Part shown: piece by piece, positions 59,744 to 59,909 of the stretch
How the letters are laid out: each line of letters starts with the position of its first letter
How positions within the stretch are numbered: the first letter of the stretch is position 1
Assembly (NCBI GenBank): GCA_964510495.1
Contig: CAZECR010000005.1
Location: 1-59,909 of the forward strand
Origin: CAZECR01 sp964510495
Lineage (GTDB): Bacteria > Patescibacteriota > Patescibacteriia > Magasanikbacterales > GWA2-37-8
Length of the DNA: 59,909 bases
Direction of reading: 5' to 3'
Program-made: the position numbers and the translations under genes
Notes under the pieces: generated by a model
Databases searched by the model: none
The model's input: only the letters and a program-made list of their open reading frames with translations
Told to the model about the DNA's origin: nothing

Positions 59744-59782
59744 GCTCACATTGCGCAACAAAATTTGTTACCCAATGTGAGC
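59744..59782 (+). terminator. Nested palindrome after the lipoprotein gene
   Basis: GCTCACATTG (59744-59753) pairs with CAATGTGAGC (59773-59782). The loop itself contains AACAAA-A-TTTGTT, and CATCCG/CGGATG flanks the outside. No T run follows, as for the hairpins after nhaD, 26596 and 49892. Confidence 0.55.
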
Positions 59783-59800
59783 TCGGATGTTAAAAAATTA

Positions 59801-59830
59801 AAAACAGCGCTGACAAGGCGTTGTTTTTTA
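59801..59830 (+). terminator. Terminator near the window end
   Basis: AAAAACAGCGC / GCGTTGTTTTT stem with one GU pair, 7-base loop, further T. No gene is visible in the last 80 bases. Confidence 0.75.
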
Positions 59831-59909
59831 TATACACACAACTATCAAAACTTCCTACAAAATAACTCCTTCGCGATTCTCTTCTTCATTAGCATCTAAA
59901 ACGTATACA

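Noticed and set aside
1..59909. CRISPR array, insertion sequence, integrase or phage genes
   Set aside because: No regularly spaced direct repeats, transposase motifs, or att-like duplications were found despite the mosaic GC pattern.
1..59909. TGA recoded as Gly (as in SR1/Gracilibacteria)
   Set aside because: Genes end normally at TGA (crtB, crtI, glycosyltransferase) and no in-frame TGA was needed within a conserved protein.

Overview
The window looks like a chromosomal segment of a Candidate Phyla Radiation (Patescibacteria/Parcubacteria-like) bacterium. This is inferred from gene content: small secreted lysozyme-like proteins, GerMN/Gmad2 proteins, MacB-type exporters without an outer-membrane partner, FtsEX, and many short proteins of unknown function. 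Most genes lack a Shine-Dalgarno (SD) sequence. The standard genetic code is used. No rRNA, CRISPR array, transposase or phage module was seen; two tRNA genes (Gln-UUG, Thr-CGU) are present.

Layout. 1-3.1 kb: a carotenoid operon (crtI-crtB-crtE, minus strand, crtE cut by the window edge). 3.3-7.1 kb: DM13 protein, serine hydrolase, HxHP protein, VOC protein and DUF1801 protein. 7.3-10.7 kb: two unrelated Na+/H+ antiporters meeting tail to tail; the first, NhaD, has a leader with two perfect stem-loops. 11-16.7 kb: an unknown protein, a methyltransferase, a MurL-like PP-loop protein, a protein with an internal twin-arginine motif, and a CheR-like methyltransferase. 17-21.1 kb: a GC-rich block with a double glycosyltransferase, a TPM-domain protein and a small secreted protein. 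21.3-34.1 kb: XRE/DUF2975 pair, three related FN3-like surface proteins, DUF3095, a broken AAC(3)-I acetyltransferase, a lysozyme-like protein, topoisomerase IB, DEDDh exonuclease, zinc-ribbon protein and GreA. 34.7-41.8 kb: a MacAB-type exporter under an AbrB-like regulator with a palindromic operator, then lipoproteins. 41.8-48.2 kb: an ECF sigma factor with a membrane partner, a candidate structured RNA, and a second MacAB-type exporter. 48.3-58.7 kb: flavoprotein, unknown operon, tRNAs, ftsEX, small membrane proteins, SanA-like protein and PIF1-like helicase. 58.9-59.7 kb: a GC-rich lipoprotein gene.

Two gene populations are interleaved. Most genes are AT-rich, lack an SD and almost always carry T immediately before ATG (very often CTATG). 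Ten genes at eight loci are much more GC-rich, have clear SD sequences, mostly C at -1, usually AT-rich sigma70-like promoters, and often long stem-loops in the leader and large hairpins after the stop. They encode mainly envelope, secreted or transport proteins. This mosaic, the NhaD leader, the structured RNA before the second exporter, and the AbrB operator are the most unusual points. All reading was by eye; no database search was run.
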